A stretch of 50,520 bases of DNA from a bacterium (GTDB lineage Bacteria > Armatimonadota > UBA5829): assembly GCA_021373255.1 (NCBI GenBank), contig JAJFTD010000068.1:1-50520 (forward strand). The letters are read 5' to 3'. This document shows, piece after piece, positions 25,377-34,200 of this stretch; the first letter of the stretch is position 1; each line of letters begins with the position of its first letter. A model generated the notes under the pieces. It was not told the DNA's origin. It made no database searches and was given only the letters and a program-made list of their open reading frames with translations. The translations under genes were made by a program, and so were the position numbers.

Positions 25377-26501
25377 ATGATTACCAAAGAGCAGATTCCT
25401 TCGACAATGCAAGCCGTAATCTTGGAGAAACCAAGGACACTTACGTGCCGCGAGATACCGGTTTGGCCTGTGGAGTCATACGGCGACCCAGATATGGTGC
25501 TGATTAAAGTGGCGGCGTGCGGTGTTTGTGGCTCCGACTTTCGGTATTATGCTGGTGAAAATCCATGGGCGCAGCATACGCTGGGCAGGCACATGGATAA
25601 CCCGCCCAATATCGCCCTCGGCCATGAGTTCGCCGGTGAAGTGGTAGCCGTAGTCAGTGAGAAAAATGCACACTTGCTGGGCAAGAGAGTTGCGCCGATA
25701 TGCTCTAAGACCTGCGGAATGTGCCCCGACTGCAGAGCGGGACGTACTGAACTGTGCCCCAACACTGTTCACCTGGGGCATGGCCAGGGATGGGGCAAGC
25801 AGGATTTCTTCCCGGGAGCTTATGCTCAATATGTGCCCGCTTGGGCATCGAGTTGTTATGAGATACCATCGGAAGTCTCATATGAAGAAGCAGCTATGAT
25901 GGATATCCTTGCGGTTTGCGTTCACGTTGCACACAAAGGTGATATTCAACCGGGCAGACCGATCCTTATGATGGGCGCTGGACCTGCCGGCAATGGCATC
26001 GCCCAGTCGGCGCGTCATCTTGGCGCGAGCAAAGTAATAGTGACGGACATGTCTGACACTGCACTGAATCTTGCACGCAGCCAGGGTATAGACCATGTAG
26101 TCGATGTTCGGGGCAAGTCAACGCAGGAGTTAACCGAAGAACTGGCGAATCTGTCTAGTGGGCTGGGATATGGAAGCGTGTTCGATAGCATCGGCACACA
26201 GGACAGCCTTAGCATCGGTCTCAAGGTGTTGGGAAAAGCAGGAACGCTGGTCAATATGGCAGTGCACGACCAGTCAATGCCGATCAACTTCCTGAGCCTC
26301 GGCAGCGAGCGCAAGATAACGACGTCGTGTAATTTCGCAACCGGTGACTATCCGCTGGCGCTCTCTTGGCTGGAAAGTAGTAGATTTGGTGTAAAGCCGT
26401 GGCTCACCCGGATAGAACTGCGTGACATACCGAGGGTGTTTGCCGAGCACGAAGACCAGCAGACCGGCACGCAGCCATTCAAATTAGTAGTTAAATTCTG
26501 A
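25377..26501 (+). CDS. Zinc-dependent MDR alcohol/polyol dehydrogenase
   Basis: 374 residues. Catalytic zinc ligands Cys51 (GVCGSD) and His83/Glu84 (GHEFAGEVV). Structural zinc Cys113, Cys116, Cys119 and Cys127 (KTCGMCPDCRAG, ELC). Rossmann part with GAGPAGNG and VTDMSD. The family covers sorbitol, threonine and galactitol-type dehydrogenases. Paired with an SDR six bases upstream, it probably oxidises a sugar alcohol or sugar acid in the same pathway. The maf gene follows after 11 bases. Confidence 0.85.
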   Translation: MITKEQIPSTMQAVILEKPRTLTCREIPVWPVESYGDPDMVLIKVAACGVCGSDFRYYAGENPWAQHTLGRHMDNPPNIALGHEFAGEVVAVVSEKNAHLLGKRVAPICSKTCGMCPDCRAGRTELCPNTVHLGHGQGWGKQDFFPGAYAQYVPAWASSCYEIPSEVSYEEAAMMDILAVCVHVAHKGDIQPGRPILMMGAGPAGNGIAQSARHLGASKVIVTDMSDTALNLARSQGIDHVVDVRGKSTQELTEELANLSSGLGYGSVFDSIGTQDSLSIGLKVLGKAGTLVNMAVHDQSMPINFLSLGSERKITTSCNFATGDYPLALSWLESSRFGVKPWLTRIELRDIPRVFAEHEDQQTGTQPFKLVVKF

Positions 26502-26512
26502 GGAACATAATA

Positions 26513-27088
26513 GTGGATGTAATACTAGCGTCAGCATCACCCCGTCGAAAGGAACTGCTCTCACTCATATTCGAGACATTTAGAGTAATTCCAAGCGAGT
26601 TCGATGAGTCACTTGTGCCGGGGGATCTGCCGCCAAAGGAGCACGTTGTTTACTCCTCTCTGATGAAAGCGCGAGATGTGGCAGCGAGGCACCCGGACTC
26701 ACTGGTGATTGGTGCGGATACGGTCGTTGTTGCAGATGAGACTATTCTCGGCAAGCCTACTGACGCAGGTGATGCCGGATGCATGCTGAGATTGCTCAGC
26801 GGTAGGACCCATCAGGTCTACACGGGGTTTACGGTAGTGTATGGCGGGATTGAGCGGACTGGTCACGAGTGCACGGATGTCACGTTCAGAGAGCTTAGCG
26901 ATGAGATTATCTCGCGATATATTGCAAGTGGAGAACCGATGGACAAAGCTGGAGCTTATGCAATTCAAGGCAAAGGCGCGGTGCTGATTACATCTATAAA
27001 TGGGGACTACTTCAACGTGGTCGGATTACCTATATACAAACTCAGCAGCATACTTGAAGAATTCGGGGTAGAGGTGCTGGGCGGATAG
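26513..27088 (+). CDS. maf: Maf-family nucleoside triphosphate pyrophosphatase
   Basis: 191 residues with N-terminal LASASPRRKELLSLI, the catalytic-site block VIGADTVV, and KAGAYAIQGKGAVLI near the end. Maf proteins hydrolyse non-canonical or specific NTPs (dTTP/UTP or m7GTP types) and were first linked to septum formation. GTG 26513 with GAGGAA upstream. Its position behind sugar dehydrogenases is probably just transcriptional convenience. Confidence 0.92.
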   Translation: MDVILASASPRRKELLSLIFETFRVIPSEFDESLVPGDLPPKEHVVYSSLMKARDVAARHPDSLVIGADTVVVADETILGKPTDAGDAGCMLRLLSGRTHQVYTGFTVVYGGIERTGHECTDVTFRELSDEIISRYIASGEPMDKAGAYAIQGKGAVLITSINGDYFNVVGLPIYKLSSILEEFGVEVLGG

Positions 27089-27115
27089 AAAGCTCAATAT
27101 CCAAAAATGATTATT

Positions 27116-27150
27116 ATCCCTCCCGGAGCTATTCCAGGAGGGATATTTTT
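27116..27150 (+). terminator. Rho-independent terminator after maf
   Basis: ATCCCTCC (27116-27123) pairs with GGAGGGAT (27137-27144), followed by ATTTTTG. It lies between convergent maf and GH130 genes and may also stop minus-strand transcription. Confidence 0.8.
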
Positions 27151-27152
27151 GT

Positions 27153-28148
27153 CTACAGTCTGGAATTCTCTTTAACAAACTGCAGCAGTTCATCCACTTG
27201 AGTGAATGCCAGACCGGTAACCGTGTCAGCCGCTCCATAATAGATGGCAATACGGCCGCTGGGGGCATCAGTCAGTGCAGCACACGGGAATACCACGTTC
27301 GGCACATCGCCTATGCACTCATAAGTCTCCTGTGGACTGATCAGATAAGGTGATGTGCGATACATCACTTTCCAGGGCTCATCAAGATCAAGAAGCGCAG
27401 CTCCTGCACTGTAGCAGAAACCGTTGCAACACGTGATCACACCATGATAGATGAGCAACCAGCCCTCGGTGGTCTCAATCGGAATGGGACCGGGTCCGAT
27501 TTTTGTGGACTGCCAGCCACCATTAGGGCCCATTACGTATCTGTGGTGGCCCCAATGTTCCAGATCAGGGCTTTCTGAGTAATATATGTCACCGAATGGG
27601 GTGTGACCGTTGTCGGACGGGCGGCTTAGCATGGCATATTTGCCATTGATCTTGCGAGGAAACAAAACCCCATTACGGTTGAACGGCAGGAATGCGTTCT
27701 CCATTTTATGGAATGTCTCGAAGTCGAGAGTCCATGCTATACCGATAGTTGGACCGTGGTAGCCATTGCACCAGGTAACGTAATATCTGTCCTCTATCCA
27801 GACAACTCTGGGGTCATAACCATATTCCCAACGCAGAACCTCGGGATCATCGTTATCGGAGACGAACTTAATCCTTTCAGGATTTATATTCCATTTCAAA
27901 CCGTCTTTGCTCTTGCCTGTATGAATCTGCATAAACCGCTGGGTGTCGTCACAGCGGAACACTCCCCTGAACTCACCCTTGTAAGGCACCACTGCACTGT
28001 TGAAAATCGAATTTGATGTAGGATTAAGGTCGCGCGGTATGACGGGGTTCTTGCTGAACCTCCACATCACGTTGTCGCAACCCTTAGGTCTGTTTTCCCA
28101 CGGCATATTAGGTAATGCTTCGCCGATGATTATGGGTTTTCTGCTCAT
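27153..28148 (-). CDS. GH130-family glycoside phosphorylase
   Basis: 331 residues arranged as a five-bladed propeller of the GH130 type (mannoside phosphorylases/hydrolases): [17 protein letters not shown] near residue 50, [17 protein letters not shown] at ~110, [19 protein letters not shown] at ~220, and a final [14 protein letters not shown]130 enzymes split beta-mannosides with phosphate to give mannose 1-phosphate. Cytoplasmic (no signal peptide). GAGAGGG precedes the ATG. Together with the Gfo/Idh and ThuA genes upstream on the same strand it suggests mannan/hexose breakdown. Confidence 0.87.
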   Translation of the reverse strand: MSRKPIIIGEALPNMPWENRPKGCDNVMWRFSKNPVIPRDLNPTSNSIFNSAVVPYKGEFRGVFRCDDTQRFMQIHTGKSKDGLKWNINPERIKFVSDNDDPEVLRWEYGYDPRVVWIEDRYYVTWCNGYHGPTIGIAWTLDFETFHKMENAFLPFNRNGVLFPRKINGKYAMLSRPSDNGHTPFGDIYYSESPDLEHWGHHRYVMGPNGGWQSTKIGPGPIPIETTEGWLLIYHGVITCCNGFCYSAGAALLDLDEPWKVMYRTSPYLISPQETYECIGDVPNVVFPCAALTDAPSGRIAIYYGAADTVTGLAFTQVDELLQFVKENSRL

Positions 28149-28305
28149 TTTTAGCCCTCTCGTTTTTGTTCTAGCGGCATCTATACTTAAACGTTACACG
28201 TCTTTATGTGTTTCCCCTCCTTGTTCTACAAAGAAAGGGGATATTTTTACGATGGGCTGTATTTTGGTTAGCAGTTTTGTTGTCTATTCGACACACCTGG
28301 CACCC

Positions 28306-29406
28306 TCATTCATCCAATATGCCCATTCTTAATCCCAGCGGGAGAGGAGCGGGTTTGGCGCAGGTGCTTTGCAGGTCAATTGCCCTACCCTCGTTGGACG
28401 CATCGTGGAACGCTTGCATGATGTCTAGGACATGGTAAGCAAGATCGCCACTTGCCCGGTGTGGCCTGCCTGAACGTAGAGCATATGCCATATCTGCCAC
28501 GCCTATTCCACGGCTGTTGTCAGCGTAGATATGGCTGAGCGGCATATCTACCCATCCGCTGCCAGGACGCATCAGCTTTACAGGCCCACCAAAACCGTTC
28601 GGATCAGGCACACTGAGAGAGCCTTCGGTGCCGTAGATTTCGATGTAGGGAAGCTCCGCGCCCCATACATCAAAGCTGGTGATTATAGTACCGATGGCGC
28701 CATTCTCAAAGTCCATCATCCCAGCCACGTGTGTGGGAACGTCAACCTTAATCTTGGTGCCACACTTCGGCTGGCTGGTTATGGTTCGTTCCGGGAAAGT
28801 CGCGCGGGTGAAACCGGTCACGCGGCGGACAGGCCCCATGAGGTTGACCAGAGCCGTAAGGTAATATGGCCCCATATCGAACATCGGGCCACCACCAGCT
28901 TTGTAGTAGAACTCAGGATCGGGGTGCCAGCTCTCGTGACCGTGACAGGTCATAAATGCCGTGGCAGCAATCGGCTCTCCAATCCATCCGTCTTCAATGA
29001 TCTTCCTGCAGGTTTGAATACCTCCACCCATAAATGTGTCAGGTGCGGAACCGACTCGCAGACCTTTTGCTTTGGCCAGGTCGATCACTTTCTTGCCGTC
29101 CTCACGAGTCACAGCGAGCGGTTTTTCACCGTGAACATGTTTGCCCGCCTCAAGGCACGCCAGAGCCACTTCAGCATGCACTTTTGGAATGGTTAAATTT
29201 ACAACGATCTCGATATCAGGATCCGCGAGAAGTTCGTCTACCGTGCACGCTTTTGGAATATTAAACTCATCCGCACGAGCCTGTGCGCGTTCTTTTACGA
29301 TGTCTGCGGCAGCTACAATCTCCAATATCTCAAAATTGCTGCCTGCCTGAAAATATATGCTGCTGATATTGCCGCAGCCAATAATGCCTATCTTTGTTGT
29401 CTTCAC
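28306..29406 (-). CDS. Gfo/Idh/MocA-family oxidoreductase
   Basis: 366 residues: N-terminal Rossmann fold [10 protein letters not shown] (6-15), conserved EKPLAV at ~95-100 (Lys for catalysis), and a second domain with [17 protein letters not shown], the usual substrate-site region (D-x3-H replaced by D-x3-Y). The family oxidises or epimerises sugars with NAD(P). Its stop lies 157 bases from GH130, and the ThuA-like gene starts 10 bases upstream, so ThuA, Gfo/Idh and possibly GH130 form one operon. Confidence 0.87.
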   Translation of the reverse strand: MKTTKIGIIGCGNISSIYFQAGSNFEILEIVAAADIVKERAQARADEFNIPKACTVDELLADPDIEIVVNLTIPKVHAEVALACLEAGKHVHGEKPLAVTREDGKKVIDLAKAKGLRVGSAPDTFMGGGIQTCRKIIEDGWIGEPIAATAFMTCHGHESWHPDPEFYYKAGGGPMFDMGPYYLTALVNLMGPVRRVTGFTRATFPERTITSQPKCGTKIKVDVPTHVAGMMDFENGAIGTIITSFDVWGAELPYIEIYGTEGSLSVPDPNGFGGPVKLMRPGSGWVDMPLSHIYADNSRGIGVADMAYALRSGRPHRASGDLAYHVLDIMQAFHDASNEGRAIDLQSTCAKPAPLPLGLRMGILDE

Positions 29407-29416
29407 GGTAATACTC

Positions 29417-30061
29417 CTACTTCGCCGCCCAGATAGCGCCTCTTCTCACTAATTCTTTCACTTCAGGCACATCGAAATCCTTGGCGACATGGCCGAGAGA
29501 AGTGTAAAATACCCTGCCCTCTCCCCACATCCGCTTCCACACAACCGGCATAACACAGCCAGCCGTCCACGGAGCGTCGGCACCGGAGAACGTGGTGGTA
29601 GCAAGAACCTCATTAGATGGGTCTACGTGCATGTAATACTGCTCAGAGTTCATCTTAAAGTCGTTTATACCAGCAGTAATCGGGTCTTCTTTATTGATGA
29701 TGTTTACAGTGTACTCAGTAATGCCGCCAGGGTGTGCAACCCACTGCCCGCCTACCATCCACTGATATTCGGTGTTGTTCCTGAATGAGTCACCCATTCC
29801 ACCATGCCACCCTGCAACTCCAACGCCGCTCTTGATCGCATCAAGTAGGCCTTTTTCTTGCTCGCCGGTGATATTTCCCATAGTCCATGCGGGGATAATC
29901 ACGTTAAACGACTTCATCTTGTCTGAATCCAAATAAACGTCCAGAGTATTGGATATTTCTACCTGAAAGCCATCAGCTTCCAACACAGGCGCTATAATAT
30001 CCACGCATTGCTTTGGCTCATGACCATCCCATCCGCCCCACACGAAAAGTGCTGATTTCAT
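29417..30061 (-). CDS. ThuA-like domain protein (trehalose-utilisation type)
   Basis: 214 residues of the ThuA fold (class I glutamine-amidotransferase-like, without the catalytic Cys): [12 protein letters not shown] at the start, [16 protein letters not shown] at ~90-105, GITEYTVNI and [16 protein letters not shown], then [15 protein letters not shown]. ThuA proteins help modify or break down sugars, often with a Gfo/Idh/MocA partner, and here that partner is 10 bases downstream. Exact reaction unknown. Confidence 0.85.
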   Translation of the reverse strand: MKSALFVWGGWDGHEPKQCVDIIAPVLEADGFQVEISNTLDVYLDSDKMKSFNVIIPAWTMGNITGEQEKGLLDAIKSGVGVAGWHGGMGDSFRNNTEYQWMVGGQWVAHPGGITEYTVNIINKEDPITAGINDFKMNSEQYYMHVDPSNEVLATTTFSGADAPWTAGCVMPVVWKRMWGEGRVFYTSLGHVAKDFDVPEVKELVRRGAIWAAK

Positions 30062-30112
30062 ACTAATCTCCTAAGCTCAATAGCATTCATTTAACGCATA
30101 CGAAAGAACTCT

Positions 30113-30147
30113 TAATCACGACAGCGCGAAGAGGCGAAAGCGCGAAA
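30113..30147 (-). repeat. Dispersed TTTCGCG-rich repeat, copy 2 (inverted)
   Basis: Reverse complement matches 31 of 35 bases of 6301-6335. A partial copy in the other direction lies at 30347-30380, so copies bracket the structured repeat at 30187-30280. Confidence 0.6.
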
Positions 30148-30186
30148 ATGAATTTCGGTTGGGCTGGATCTCTGATGCCATAGCGT

Positions 30187-30280
30187 GTAATCAAGAGTAG
30201 GACGTGGTGGGATCAGGAGATCCCACTTGGCCTTTTTCGGCGCAGATCAGAGATCTACCCGAACATTAGTATTTGATTAC
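30187..30280 (+). repeat. Structured intergenic repeat, copy B, bounded by inverted ends
   Basis: The core 30195-30265 matches copy A at 24410-24477: GTGGGATC-AGGA-GATCCCAC, then TTCGG..CAGATC-AGA-GATCT..CCGAA. The ends are GTAATCAA (30187-30194) and TTGATTAC (30273-30280), an 8-bp inverted repeat, giving a 94-base unit. No ORF. Confidence 0.7.
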
Positions 30281-30286
30281 TTGGTT

Positions 30287-30310
30287 GCTTCGGCATCCTG
30301 ATGCCGAAGC
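30287..30310. repeat. Perfect 11-bp hairpin
   Basis: GCTTCGGCATC / GATGCCGAAGC with a two-base centre, seven bases past the structured repeat. It has no T-tract, so it is more likely part of the repeat cluster than a terminator. Confidence 0.5.
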
Positions 30311-30346
30311 CGCCGGACTCACCATGTCATACTGTACCAATTCCCT

Positions 30347-30380
30347 TTTCGCATTTTCTATATTTCGCGTTTTCGCGATG
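30347..30380 (+). repeat. Dispersed TTTCGCG-rich repeat, partial copy 3
   Basis: TTTCGCATTTTC... then TTTCGCGTTTTCGCGATG. The second half matches the start of copy 1. The whole 500-base gap 30062-30560 is occupied by these repeats and a terminator; I see no gene. Confidence 0.45.
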
Positions 30381-30497
30381 AAATCCCCTTCTATCTGACT
30401 TAATGAACCGTATTGGGGTTAGCGCATGAATTCGGCTTATCCTTCAAATATTTGCATGATTATGGATATTTATATAGTGGTGTTCTGGTACAACAGC

Positions 30498-30529
30498 AGA
30501 GGGCGCCGGAAATAAAACCGACGCCCTCT
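30498..30529 (-). terminator. Terminator of the 30561-30989 gene
   Basis: AGAGGGCG (30498-30505) pairs with CGCCCTCT (30522-30529), with a further CGG/CCG pair inside an AT-rich loop. It lies 32 bases past the stop. The T-tract is poor. Confidence 0.6.
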
Positions 30530-30560
30530 TGGCTGGAAAGGAGAGGATCGAGCGGAGGTA

Positions 30561-30989
30561 CTATGTATTCATAGAATCGCCTTTGTGCGATTCCAGAGAA
30601 CCTGAAAGCTTCTTTAATATCTGGATCCTGCGCCTCAAGGCCCGTTTCCTCAGATTGAGCATCTCAGCCTCCATATCAAGACCACGAAGCTGGTCTTCGA
30701 CGGCTTTAAGTGTCGCGTCCACCCCATTATCTGAACGTTCGGGCATATTAGCATCGCTGCCTGACAGGCGCGCATACTCACAAATCGTCTGCAATAATGG
30801 CTCGCGAATTCCCAGCGCGTCCATGTCCTGCATCGAAAGACCAAACGCCATAAGTTTGCGTACAGACTCAACTATTGTGCACTGCTGCAGTTCGGAACCC
30901 GGGTCACCAACGAGCATCTTTTGTTCAGCTATATCGGCTGCATTGGCTCTGACAACGCACGGGGTTGATATTTCTTTACGTGACTTCAA
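30561..30989 (-). CDS. Hypothetical small helical protein
   Basis: 142 residues, not recognised. No signal peptide or membrane helix. Residues ~40-75 (VESVRKLMAFGLSMQDMDALG, LLQTICEYARLSG) could be a compact helical domain. Residues ~90-130 form a strongly basic/acidic coiled coil (LKAVEDQLRGLDMEAEMLNLRKRALRRRIQILKKL), suggesting dimerisation or nucleic-acid contact. It is alone on the minus strand with its own terminator and divergent from the M48 protease gene. Confidence 0.6.
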   Translation of the reverse strand: MKSRKEISTPCVVRANAADIAEQKMLVGDPGSELQQCTIVESVRKLMAFGLSMQDMDALGIREPLLQTICEYARLSGSDANMPERSDNGVDATLKAVEDQLRGLDMEAEMLNLRKRALRRRIQILKKLSGSLESHKGDSMNT

Positions 30990-31194
30990 AACAGTGTTCC
31001 TCCCTCAGGCAGTATCTTCATCCATTAAAGATTATGTGCGCATAGGTGCTTGTACATTAGGTGCAGTTTGCTCTAGATCCACTTATGTTTCGCGACAACA
31101 GGCAGGGGGTATCCGATATTAATCCGCGTTGTTCATATTCACCGAATAGCGCCGATCAGCAATGGCTCCTGGTCTTGGATTGAGGTATGAAAGT

Positions 31195-32379
31195 ATGAAC
31201 GTGAGGAAGAGAATCCGTCTCATACTCATATCACTGCTGGCGCTCACATTGATGCCGGCGTTGTCCTCCTTTGGTGACCGTGTTAAGGATGAAGAGAAGC
31301 TGGGCCGTGATGCCGCAAAATCCATTGAAGAACAGGTCAAATTCGTCACTGACCCCGCCATTGTAAAGAGAGTCGAGCGCATCGGACAAAGACTTGCCGA
31401 TATAGCCAGTTCCACAGAAGTCACTGCTTCCTACGGGTCGTCGGAGATATATCCATTCAAATACCAGTTCAAAGTGATAGAGGACGATGATGTAAACGCT
31501 TTTGCACTGCCTGGTGGGTTGGTGTATGTTAACTCCGGCCTGATAGATGTGGCAAGCTCAGATGATGAGATTGCAGGAGTATTGGCTCATGAAATAGCAC
31601 ATGTTTCCCACCACCACGCGGTACGCCTGGTTAAGAGCCAGTCCAAACTTGACCGTTATGTTGCGCTAATCGCCTTAGCAGGTATACTCGGCAATGCCCG
31701 CAGCAAAGATCTAAATAACCTGCTGCTGGGAGCACAGATGTTAAAGATTGGCAGGACAAGCAGCCAGACTCAGGAAGCCGAGAAAGACGCGGACCGCACA
31801 GCCGTGGCATATATGATCGATTCCGCATACAATCCTGAGGCGCTGATTAGTTTTATGAAGAAGCTCGACACTATTCATGACCAAAATCCCACTGTGTCTC
31901 TTGGAATTTATCAAACCCACCCAGCGCCATATAGACGGGTTAATGCAATCACTCAAACAATGATAGCCATGGGTTATAAGCTGGATACACGCAAATTGAA
32001 CGACATTGCATATGCGAGATGCGTGCCCGTAAATGAGGGAAGCGAGCAGTATGAAGTGGTCATAAGCAACAGGGTGTTCTTTACACCTGCATCCGGAGCC
32101 AATAAACAAGCATCAAAAGAACGCGCAGAGACTATTGCAAAGAAGATCAATGAAGCACTGAATGCTGGGCTCACAGCCAAAGATATTCGTGAAGACGATT
32201 CAGGGACATGCCTTCTAGTTAAGGATACCCAAATCCTTAAAGTGGAACCAGAAGATGCTACAGATGATAACAACCGGGCCTTGCTCAACAAGGCCCGGTC
32301 TGCATTAGAACGTGCCGTTTGGGCCGATTGGCTATGCAACGACTGCTCGGTCGTGCAACAAATCAATGCAGATAATTAA
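31195..32379 (+). CDS. Secreted M48-family metallopeptidase (BepA-like)
   Basis: 394 residues from ATG 31195 (GAGG nine bases upstream); ATG 31162 is less likely. Signal peptide MNVRKRIRLILISLLALTLM. Zincin motif HEIAH at ~132-136 and third-ligand region EAEKDADRTA ~60 residues on. FALPGGLVYVNSGLID is typical of M48 family. Residues ~300-360 (KERAETIAKKINEALNAGLTAKDI) form an extra domain instead of the BepA TPRs. Probably a periplasmic quality-control protease. The stop overlaps that of the convergent BON gene by four bases. Confidence 0.88.
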   Translation: MNVRKRIRLILISLLALTLMPALSSFGDRVKDEEKLGRDAAKSIEEQVKFVTDPAIVKRVERIGQRLADIASSTEVTASYGSSEIYPFKYQFKVIEDDDVNAFALPGGLVYVNSGLIDVASSDDEIAGVLAHEIAHVSHHHAVRLVKSQSKLDRYVALIALAGILGNARSKDLNNLLLGAQMLKIGRTSSQTQEAEKDADRTAVAYMIDSAYNPEALISFMKKLDTIHDQNPTVSLGIYQTHPAPYRRVNAITQTMIAMGYKLDTRKLNDIAYARCVPVNEGSEQYEVVISNRVFFTPASGANKQASKERAETIAKKINEALNAGLTAKDIREDDSGTCLLVKDTQILKVEPEDATDDNNRALLNKARSALERAVWADWLCNDCSVVQQINADN

Positions 32380-32612
32380 ATAGAAACGGCCAGACGGCGA
32401 ACACGTATACGGTCAATAACTCGTCTGACACCGTATGTACCAGTCACTATTCTCAATGCGGCTATCCTTTGTTTTTCGGTATCGCACCATCCGATAAGGA
32501 CCACATCGCCGTCTTCCAGAGTCACAAATATTGTCTCGCCAGCCGTGAGTCTATCCTGACTCAATCTGGACTGGATCAGTTGGATAATTGCCTCCTCTCT
32601 TACAGTTTTCAT
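32376..32612 (-). CDS. Small BON-domain protein
   Basis: 78 residues forming one BON domain: helix REEAIIQLIQSRLSQD, strand FVTLEDGDVVLIGWCD, helix TEKQRIAALRIVTGTYGV, and strand RRVIDRIRV. BON domains bind phospholipid membranes. No signal peptide is visible. AGGAGG lies upstream of the ATG. It is convergent with a BepA-like protease. Confidence 0.72.
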   Translation of the reverse strand: MKTVREEAIIQLIQSRLSQDRLTAGETIFVTLEDGDVVLIGWCDTEKQRIAALRIVTGTYGVRRVIDRIRVRRLAVSI

Positions 32613-32792
32613 TTGTGGCCTCCTAACTTATAGCATCGAGGCCGGCTCATACGAGCAACGGTAATCCTTACTATTGATCTCCCTGTGCTTCGGAGTCTCC
32701 GAGCTTCGATGATAGCAGTATTGATGTACCACGCATAAGCACACCTATACTAATTATCTCCAACTCGCAACCATTTCAAACACGTCCAGGCA
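32613..32792. other. Intergenic stretch
   Basis: The 325-base gap between the divergent BON and LTxxQ genes holds a short hairpin (GCTTCGGA / TCCGAGC region near 32690-32707), the promoter at 32793-32821 and a CCCGC/GCGGG hairpin just before the LTxxQ ribosome site. I see no ORF or RNA gene. Confidence 0.4.
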
Positions 32793-32821
32793 TTGACAAT
32801 AATTGTGCAGGTCAAAATAAT
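32793..32821 (+). promoter_or_regulatory. Promoter of the LTxxQ gene
   Basis: Perfect TTGACA (32793-32798), 17-bp spacer, AATAAT (32816-32821). The leader of ~110 bases contains a CCCGC/GCGGG hairpin just upstream of AGGAG. Confidence 0.5.
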
Positions 32822-32937
32822 TAGCTCTACCCTGTAACCATGTGATGCCGGAGCCGTCTGTTGTATCGTAACGCAAACCCTAATCGAATTAGCCCGCATC
32901 ATTCATGAGCGGGTGAGAAAGACAGGAGTGGAATACG

Positions 32938-33594
32938 ATGAAGCTCAGAACACTACTGATTGCATGCTTATCCCTTATCTTGATTGCGGGCGCAGCTTTC
33001 GCTCAGCAAGGGAAAGTCATCGGCCAGAAAGGCCGCCAAGGCAATGGAATGCAGATGGCAGCACAAAAGCTCGGGCTTACAGCCGACCAGCAGCAGCAGA
33101 TCAAAGATATTGTAAAGCAGTTCCGCACAGATGCCGGTGATATCCGCAAGTCCAGTGCCACCACAGAAGAGAAGCAGAGTAAAATCAAAGCCTTGAGGGA
33201 AGATGTCAGCGCAAAGATCATGAATGTGCTAACTCCCGAGCAGCAGGAAAAAGCCAAGCAGATGAATCTGACAAGGCGCATGTTCAGCGGCAGACGCGGA
33301 AATCATGCGATGCTGATGAAGCAGCTAAACCTCACAAAGGAGCAGCAGACCGTTATCCGTGGAATTCTCGCAGAGGCACGCCCTCAGATTCAAGCTATAA
33401 GGCAGAACACCAGCCTCACCCCTGATCAAAAGAAGGAGCAGCTCAAGACGATTCGACAGGGCAACTTCGAGAAGATCAAGGCACAACTCACCCCTGAACA
33501 GCTTCAGAAGCTCCAGACAATCATGAGCAAGCGTGGAAATAAGGGTAACTGCAGCATAAATGGGACAAACGTGAAACCAGCAAAACGCAAGTAA
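32938..33594 (+). CDS. Periplasmic LTxxQ (Spy/CpxP-like) repeat protein
   Basis: 218 residues with signal peptide ending AGAAFAQ. Five LTxxQ motifs (LTADQ, LTPEQ, LTKEQ, LTPDQ, LTPEQ) fall in two similar halves (~40-105 and ~125-200), i.e. a tandem duplication of the helical Spy/CpxP unit. The protein is basic and Gln-rich. Spy and CpxP are envelope-stress chaperones/regulators, and this could be a target of the sigma or Psp systems in the window (inference). AGGAG precedes ATG 32938. Confidence 0.82.
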   Translation: MKLRTLLIACLSLILIAGAAFAQQGKVIGQKGRQGNGMQMAAQKLGLTADQQQQIKDIVKQFRTDAGDIRKSSATTEEKQSKIKALREDVSAKIMNVLTPEQQEKAKQMNLTRRMFSGRRGNHAMLMKQLNLTKEQQTVIRGILAEARPQIQAIRQNTSLTPDQKKEQLKTIRQGNFEKIKAQLTPEQLQKLQTIMSKRGNKGNCSINGTNVKPAKRK

Positions 33595-33610
33595 AAAATT
33601 GAACCCTAAG

Positions 33611-33680
33611 CCGCGTTATTCATTATTAGATTGAATACCACATCAAAGCCTGTGGTATTTGATTAAGGTGAATAATGCGG
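33611..33680. repeat. Long nested inverted repeat after the LTxxQ gene
   Basis: Outer arms CCGCGTTATTC / GAATAATGCGG are nearly complementary, and the inner arms AATACCACA (33634-33642) / TGTGGTATT (33651-33659) are perfect. ATCAAA/TTTGAT offers an alternative pairing. It sits before the T-tailed terminator. Confidence 0.6.
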
Positions 33681-33707
33681 ACGAGCACTCTCCATACTAC
33701 CTACTAA

Positions 33708-33739
33708 GGGGTGGAATCTTCTTCCGCCCCTACTTTTTT
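33708..33739 (+). terminator. Rho-independent terminator of the LTxxQ gene
   Basis: GGGGTGGAA (33708-33716) pairs with TTCCGCCCC (33722-33730, one G-T pair), then TACTTTTTT. It overlaps the last codons of the convergent gene. Confidence 0.75.
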
Positions 33740-34200
33740 GTCTTCCGCTGCAGAACCGGATTTTTCATTTCAAAAGTGCCATCTTTTCGGAAAATCAACT
33801 TGTACGGCGGTATATCTTTAGATATCCTGTGCCGGTCGCATTCCAACATAGCAAAATGGCCCCGTGAACCTGGGGTAGGCTTGTGATATGAGTAACTGGG
33901 CGCATTACCCGGCGATTTATCTAATGGACATCGAAGTATCGACTGATCTTTAATATACTCTTTTTTGAGCGCAAGTAAGTCTGCTGGATAGGCCTCATTG
34001 ACATCGTGATAGCGGCCAATCGCGGCGCCAATTTGGGTCATATTATCACGACACAGCACAATCCCGCGTACGGCAGGCATTCGCGAAGCGTAAAATAACA
34101 GTGCCATCAAGCCAACCAATGCAATGCCGATGGTCACCATACACCCTTTCATAGGGCGAGAACAGCCCGGCAGGTTGCCGGTATTATTTTCTAGTTCCAT
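33730..34200 (-). CDS. Hypothetical membrane-anchored pseudopilin-like protein
   Basis: 156 residues with one TM helix (MVTIGIALVGLMALLFYAS, ~20-39). The following RDNMTQIGAAIGRYHDVNEAYPADLLAL and KDQSILRCPLDK resemble the soluble part of type II secretion/DUF1559-type pseudopilins, but no prepilin peptidase motif precedes the TM helix. The start overlaps the truncated recombinase by 10 bases; ATGs at residues 17 and 21 are alternatives. Could be a divergent or decaying pseudopilin. Confidence 0.55.
   Translation of the reverse strand: MELENNTGNLPGCSRPMKGCMVTIGIALVGLMALLFYASRMPAVRGIVLCRDNMTQIGAAIGRYHDVNEAYPADLLALKKEYIKDQSILRCPLDKSPGNAPSYSYHKPTPGSRGHFAMLECDRHRISKDIPPYKLIFRKDGTFEMKNPVLQRKTKK

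Noticed and set aside
28208-28260. Terminator-like CCCCT/AGGGG with T-rich tail
   Set aside because: Points along the plus strand where no gene ends; stem only five pairs. Not listed as a terminator.
30529-31122. 197-codon plus-strand ORF opposite the hypothetical gene
   Set aside because: Ser/Leu/Arg-rich shadow; the minus-strand frame has the better composition and a terminator.
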